Source: an uncultured Phascolarctobacterium sp.
GTDB lineage: Bacteria > Bacillota > Negativicutes > Acidaminococcales > Acidaminococcaceae
Assembly: GCA_934234275.1 (NCBI GenBank)
Contig: CAKQHU010000051.1
Span: 1 to 8,391, forward strand
Length of the DNA: 8,391 bases
Reading direction: 5' to 3'
The notes under the pieces were generated by a model. It made no database searches, was not told the origin of the DNA, and saw only the letters and a list, made by a program, of their open reading frames with translations. Of the stretch, positions 4,905-8,391 are shown one piece after another. Position numbers and translations under genes: made by a program. Within the stretch, counting starts at the first letter, position 1. Each line of letters opens with the position of its first letter.

Positions 4905-5618
4905 TTATTCTTCATCTTCTGCCAGCATACGATAGCCTACACCAAGCTCATTGACGATATAGCGTTTTTCTCCGGGTGTCACGCCCATTTTCTTCCTGAT
5001 GTTCTTCATATTTACCTGTAGCTTTTTGACACTGCCATAATCAGAATATCCCCATACTGCTTGGATTATGGCAGCATAAGTCAGCACCTTCCCCGCATGG
5101 ATGGAGAGGAATGTCAAAATATTGTATTCCGTCTGTGTCAGGTCGATTTCCTTTCCATCGACCAAAACCTGCCTTTTATCGTAATCAATCATCAAATCTT
5201 GAAATTTAAATTTACCGCCGTGGTTACCTTCGTTTTTTTCGCTGTAACGATGGCTGCGAAGAACTGCACGGATACGAGCCATCAGTTCCTCAGTTCCAAA
5301 CGGCTTGGTAATGTAATCATTCGCGCCAAGGTCTAAGGCCTCCACCTTATCCATTTCGCCGGAACGGGCAGAAAGGACAATGATGGGAACAGTATCCGTT
5401 TTTCTAACATCCCGAATCAAGCTCAAACCATCACGGTCCGGCAACCCGAGATCCAGAACAATAAGGTCCGGATGATAAGAAGCGTACATCATCATGCCGA
5501 GCGCACATGTTTCTGCACAAATCACCTGATAGTCGCTTATTTCCAAGTTGGCTTTGATGAAGCTTAGGATGTTTGCTTCATCCTCTACGATTAAAATTTT
5601 GAATTTATTATTGCTCAT
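4905..5618 (-). CDS. KdpE-like response regulator (OmpR/PhoB family)
   Basis: At 237 residues the protein has the full family length. The receiver domain (about 7-120) has the acidic pair Glu12-Asp13, phospho-acceptor Asp56 in LIVLDLGLPD, Ser83 in VLSAR and Lys105 in TKPF. The C-terminal winged helix (about 137-232) includes LTQTEYNILTFL and the wing end ELGVGYRM. It should be phosphorylated by the kinase encoded just upstream and then bind DNA. I start it at the second of two adjacent ATGs (5618), seven bases after GAGGG; the reading frame stays open upstream only because it overlaps the kinase gene. The overlap with the kinase stop is 11 bases, implying translational coupling. The likely targets are the diverging ktrBA genes or its own operon. 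A KdpE role is inferred from similarity and from the K+ transporter next door. Confidence 0.88.
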   Translation of the reverse strand: MSNNKFKILIVEDEANILSFIKANLEISDYQVICAETCALGMMMYASYHPDLIVLDLGLPDRDGLSLIRDVRKTDTVPIIVLSARSGEMDKVEALDLGANDYITKPFGTEELMARIRAVLRSHRYSEKNEGNHGGKFKFQDLMIDYDKRQVLVDGKEIDLTQTEYNILTFLSIHAGKVLTYAAIIQAVWGYSDYGSVKKLQVNMKNIRKKMGVTPGEKRYIVNELGVGYRMLAEDEE

Positions 5619-6666
5619 CATCGTACCCTCTTGCCAAAGAAAAGCGGAATACTGCACCGCCGCCCTTCCTGTTTTCCACAAAAATCTCGCTGCCATGCGC
5701 CTTAATAATAGCAGCACAAACCGAAATACCGATGCCCATATTGCTGCGCGTTCCGTCTATCGGTGCTGCAGACTTTTTATAGCATCCGGTAAAAATTTTG
5801 TCCAAAATCTCCTCCGGAATGCCACACCCATTGTCGGCAACTTCAAATATGGCCTTATCTCCTGCAAGGGAAACCGATAGCTTCAGCTCTGTCATACCTT
5901 TCGCATGAAACACAGCATTTTCCAAAAAGTTCAGCAACACCTGCTCGATAAGGATTGAATCCATAGGAATATCCACAAAGTCGGCCGGTATCTGCGTAAT
6001 CACCTTCTGATTCGGGTGCTTCTTGGAGAACTTCATAAGCACAGAGTCAATCAGTTCATCCAAAACGATTGGCGTTTTCACGATTTTTACCTTGGCACCG
6101 TCGATTCTTGTAACAGCCAGCAGGTTTTCGACCATGCGGATAAGCCATTCACTATCCTCTTGAATTTCTCCCAACAGCTTTAGCTGCTGTTCTTCCGAAA
6201 GTGCATCCTTCTTGGAAATCAGCGTAGAAGATGAGCCATATATTGATGTAAGAGGTGTACGCAAATCATGCGATATTGCCCGCAGCAGATTGCCCCTCAT
6301 CCTCTCCTTTTCGCTTTCTGCCCGCAAATTCTCCTGATCACGTATCCTACTGTTCAACGTACTGGTGGAAACGGCAACAACCATCATAATAATGGCAGAC
6401 AAGATGCTTTCTTCTACGAAAAAATCCAAAGTATAATAAGGATAAGTAAAGGCAAAATTTACGGCAAATACGCTTAAGACGGCCGAAACAATACCATAGC
6501 AATACCCATGCGTTTTCAGCGATATCAGAAAAACGCCGAAAACAAAAATCATAGGAACCAGCGTTTGCGTTGTAAAGAGCTTCCGAATCAGAAGATTAAT
6601 GGCAAAAGCGCCGAAAAAGACGCAGACAGAAAACAAAATGTCTTCTTTTCGTTGTTGTTGCTTCAT
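5608..6666 (-). CDS. Short KdpD-like sensor histidine kinase
   Basis: The start at 6666 is set by TAGGAG seven bases upstream; the open frame extending to 6831 would cover the promoter and lacks such a site. The 352-residue protein has about four membrane segments in residues 10-104, matching the DUF4118 region of KdpD. A phospho-acceptor His133 follows in AISHDLRTPLTS, then the N box (Asn246 and Asn250 in LLNFLENAVFHA), the ATP-lid glycines DNGCGI (278-283) and MGIGIS (310-315). Full-length KdpD is close to 900 residues and carries an N-terminal KdpD domain plus a Usp domain, both absent here. It therefore probably senses through its membrane part or a separate protein. It autophosphorylates and passes phosphate to the regulator overlapping its 3' end. 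The neighbouring ktrBA genes suggest that K+ or turgor is the signal. Confidence 0.87.
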   Translation of the reverse strand: MKQQQRKEDILFSVCVFFGAFAINLLIRKLFTTQTLVPMIFVFGVFLISLKTHGYCYGIVSAVLSVFAVNFAFTYPYYTLDFFVEESILSAIIMMVVAVSTSTLNSRIRDQENLRAESEKERMRGNLLRAISHDLRTPLTSIYGSSSTLISKKDALSEEQQLKLLGEIQEDSEWLIRMVENLLAVTRIDGAKVKIVKTPIVLDELIDSVLMKFSKKHPNQKVITQIPADFVDIPMDSILIEQVLLNFLENAVFHAKGMTELKLSVSLAGDKAIFEVADNGCGIPEEILDKIFTGCYKKSAAPIDGTRSNMGIGISVCAAIIKAHGSEIFVENRKGGGAVFRFSLARGYDDEQ

Positions 6667-6696
6667 AATGCTTCTCCTAATTATTTTTACAAACTC

Positions 6697-6725
6697 ATTA
6701 TACTTTACGAGCAAAAGCGCTTCAA
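6697..6725 (-). promoter_or_regulatory. Promoter of the histidine kinase/response regulator operon
   Basis: On the minus strand TTGAAG (6720-6725) and a perfect TATAAT (6697-6702) are exactly 17 bases apart. Transcription would start near 6690, about 24 bases before the kinase ATG. It points away from ktrB and shares the intergenic region with the ktrB promoter. Confidence 0.7.
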
Positions 6726-6786
6726 GATGCAGCACCGGATAATATTGCTCTATACCCGTTTCTTTACCAAATCTACACCACAAAAA

Positions 6787-6795
6787 TGCTATGAT
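6787..6795 (+). promoter_or_regulatory. Extended -10 promoter of ktrBA
   Basis: TGCTATGAT: a TATGAT -10 box at 6790-6795 with the TGn extension. The -35 position is poor, so an activator such as the neighbouring response regulator would make sense. Start would be near 6802, with about 53 bases of leader before the ktrB ATG. Confidence 0.5.
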
Positions 6796-6854
6796 AGAAA
6801 CAAGCAAAGCAGCGCTCAATAAACATATCACTTGATGAGCAAGAAGGTGTAATT

Positions 6855-8195
6855 ATGTCAGAAGAAATAATCAGCAGAAGATTTCAGCTTTCTTCTTTTC
6901 AAATTATTATATTAGGTTTTGCAGGAGTTATCCTGCTGGGAGCATTACTGCTGATGCTGCCAATTTCTACGCAGAAAGGTTGCATAACGCCGTTTAACGA
7001 AGCGCTTTTTACCGCAACCTCCGCAGTTTGTGTAACAGGTCTTGTGCTGCATGATACCGGCAGCTATTGGTCGGCCTTTGGGCAGACAATCATTCTGACG
7101 CTGATACAGATTGGCGGTCTTGGTGTTGTAACAGTAGCGGCATCATTTGCACTCCTGTCCAGGCGAAGAATTTCTTTGATGCAGCGCACTACCATGCAGG
7201 ACGCAATATCAGCTCCAAATGTAGGCGGTATCGTCCGGCTTACGAAGTTTATCCTGTGGGGAACATTTTTGATTGAAATGATTGGTGCACTTGCTATGCT
7301 GCCGGTGTTCTGCCGCTACTATGGCTGGCACGGTATTTGGCTGGCAGCTTTTCACTCTATCTCAGCCTTTTGCAATGCAGGCTTCGATATTTTGGGAACC
7401 GCTGACAACCTCTACCCATCCCTTACCGGTTACGCGCAGAATCCTATAATAAATATAACGATTATGCTGCTTATCATAATCGGCGGTATCGGTTTTTTGA
7501 CGTGGGAAGACATTTGGGAAAACAAGCTGCAGTTCCGGCGCTACAGAATGCAAAGTAAAGTAATCCTCATCTTTACGTTGATTCTGATTATCTTACCGGC
7601 AATTTTTTTCTTCTTTGTTGATTTTGCTGCTCTTCCTATTGAAGCGCGTCTTCAGGCAGCTCTCTTCCAGTCAGTCACAACAAGAACAGCCGGTTTCAAT
7701 ACGGTAAATTTATCTGCTATGTCCAGCTCGTCGCAAGGCATTATGATTCTTTTGATGCTGATTGGTGGTTCACCGGGATCAACGGCCGGTGGTATGAAAA
7801 CGACAACCTTTGCCGTCCTGCTTGCCAACATTGTTGCGACCTATCGCCAGCAGGACAGTGCCCATTTTTTTGATCGCAGAGTCGATTACAATGCCATCAA
7901 GCTTGCCTCTACTATCCTAACCATGTATATTGCACTATTTTTTTCGGGAGGAGTTTTTATCAGTGCCTATGAGAACCTGCCACTGTCATCCTGCTTATAT
8001 GAAACAGCATCAGCATTGGGAACAGTCGGGCTGACGCTGGGAATTACACCGCAGCTGCATATTCCCTCGCAGCTGATACTGATTCTACTTATGTATCTTG
8101 GCAGAGTAGGCAGTCTTACGCTCATGTATGCAGCATTATCCGGCAAAAAAACAGTTAATACAAAGCTGCCGCTGGAAAAAATCACTATTGGCTAA
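6855..8195 (+). CDS. ktrB: KtrB potassium channel-like subunit
   Basis: KtrB is the membrane pore of a K+ (Na+-coupled) uptake system. The protein is 446 residues, as usual for KtrB. It shows the four pore-loop repeats of the Trk/Ktr/HKT superfamily, each with the filter glycine: Gly62 in SAVCVTGL, Gly176 in SAFCNAGFD, Gly280 in TTRTAGFNT and Gly392 in SALGTVGLT. The glycine-rich GGSPGSTAGGMK (304-315) is the intramembrane gate loop of the third repeat. LGRVG (415-419) near the C-terminus carries the conserved Arg417. About eight membrane helices flank the loops. AAGGTG lies five bases before the ATG. The ktrA gene begins 20 bases after its stop, with AGGAG, so the two form an operon. It diverges from the KdpD/KdpE-like pair, the likely regulator. 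No key residue is missing. Confidence 0.95.
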   Translation: MSEEIISRRFQLSSFQIIILGFAGVILLGALLLMLPISTQKGCITPFNEALFTATSAVCVTGLVLHDTGSYWSAFGQTIILTLIQIGGLGVVTVAASFALLSRRRISLMQRTTMQDAISAPNVGGIVRLTKFILWGTFLIEMIGALAMLPVFCRYYGWHGIWLAAFHSISAFCNAGFDILGTADNLYPSLTGYAQNPIINITIMLLIIIGGIGFLTWEDIWENKLQFRRYRMQSKVILIFTLILIILPAIFFFFVDFAALPIEARLQAALFQSVTTRTAGFNTVNLSAMSSSSQGIMILLMLIGGSPGSTAGGMKTTTFAVLLANIVATYRQQDSAHFFDRRVDYNAIKLASTILTMYIALFFSGGVFISAYENLPLSSCLYETASALGTVGLTLGITPQLHIPSQLILILLMYLGRVGSLTLMYAALSGKKTVNTKLPLEKITIG

Positions 8196-8215
8196 ACAAA
8201 AGGAGTGAATATCCT

Positions 8216-8391
8216 ATGAAAAATATTTTACTGATCGGAGCAGGTCATTTTGGACGACATATCGCTATGCAGCTTTCACAATCGGGGCATCAGGTCATGG
8301 CGGTTGATACTGATGAGGAAAGAATTAACGATGTACTGCCGTTTGTCACCAAAGCACAAATCGGAGACAGCACCAATGCAGAGTTTTTACG
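8216..8391 (+). CDS. ktrA: KtrA regulatory subunit (RCK/TrkA-N), 5' part only
   Basis: The window ends after 58 complete codons. The protein opens MKNILLIGAGHFGRHIA, the Rossmann nucleotide-binding loop GxGxxG (Gly8, Gly10, Gly13), and has Asp31 at the end of the second strand, which contacts the ribose. The later IGDSTN is also typical. KtrA is a cytosolic RCK protein that forms a ring under KtrB and opens the channel with ATP or closes it with ADP; the C-terminal part, which in many species binds c-di-AMP, is not in the window. AAAAGGAGTG precedes the ATG by about eight bases. It is co-transcribed with ktrB. Very likely intact, but this cannot be seen. Confidence 0.93.
   Translation, partial: MKNILLIGAGHFGRHIAMQLSQSGHQVMAVDTDEERINDVLPFVTKAQIGDSTNAEFL

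Noticed and set aside
5619..5717. A 33-residue N-terminal extension of the response regulator
   Set aside because: It is only the overlap with the kinase gene in another frame; the receiver domain starts properly at the ATG at 5618 after GAGGG.
6667..6831. An N-terminal extension of the histidine kinase by 55 residues, starting with a hydrophobic segment
   Set aside because: The extension covers a good TTGAAG-17-TATAAT promoter and has no matching ribosome-binding site, whereas the ATG at 6666 has TAGGAG at ideal spacing.
6802..6854. A c-di-AMP (ydaO-type) riboswitch before ktrB, as known for some K+ transporter genes
   Set aside because: The leader is only about 50 bases and shows just a weak 5-bp GCTCA/TGAGC stem, far too short for that riboswitch.

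Overview
The window looks like chromosome from a Bacillota-type bacterium. GC content is moderate, ribosome-binding sites are strong and AGGAGG-like, intrinsic terminators end in T-runs, several -10 boxes are of the extended TGnTATAAT type, and potassium uptake is by KtrAB. I cannot fix the genus; a Clostridia or Negativicutes relative is my guess. Everything from base 1 to about 6670 is read from the minus strand; only ktrB and ktrA at the right end are on the plus strand. There are no rRNA or tRNA genes, CRISPR arrays or transposases that I can see, and no gene-free stretch longer than 300 bases.

Left part (1-4285, minus strand) reads as an RNA-repair and stress neighbourhood. In transcription order it holds a stand-alone DNA-polymerase-beta-type nucleotidyltransferase of the YcgL/RlaP family, then two abutting WYL-domain regulators, then a small basic protein, then KptA/Tpt1 RNA 2'-phosphotransferase. 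One base after kptA starts a T4-polynucleotide-kinase-like P-loop protein that runs off the left edge. KptA removes a 2'-phosphate from RNA and the kinase family heals 5'-OH RNA ends, so the last two genes fit one repair route. The nucleotidyltransferase family has been linked to RNA repair by genome context. The WYL pair lies between them and may sense a ligand, but that is inference.

The control DNA in this part is unusual. A 12-bp terminator-like hairpin with a T-run is written into the last 16 codons of the small gene just before kptA. The terminator behind the WYL pair carries a near-consensus promoter for the small gene inside its own stem. A repeat with three mutually exclusive pairings lies between the nucleotidyltransferase and the WYL pair.

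Middle (4400-4904): a short secreted coiled-coil protein of unknown role, preceded by an extended -10 promoter and a leader with a 13-codon ORF that has its own good ribosome-binding site. A strong hairpin terminator separates this from the next operon.

Right part (4905-8391): a potassium module. A short KdpD-like histidine kinase and a KdpE-like response regulator overlap by 11 bases and are transcribed leftward. Diverging from them across 188 bases are ktrB (complete) and ktrA (cut by the window end). The two-component pair probably controls or responds to K+ uptake by KtrAB instead of the usual KdpFABC.
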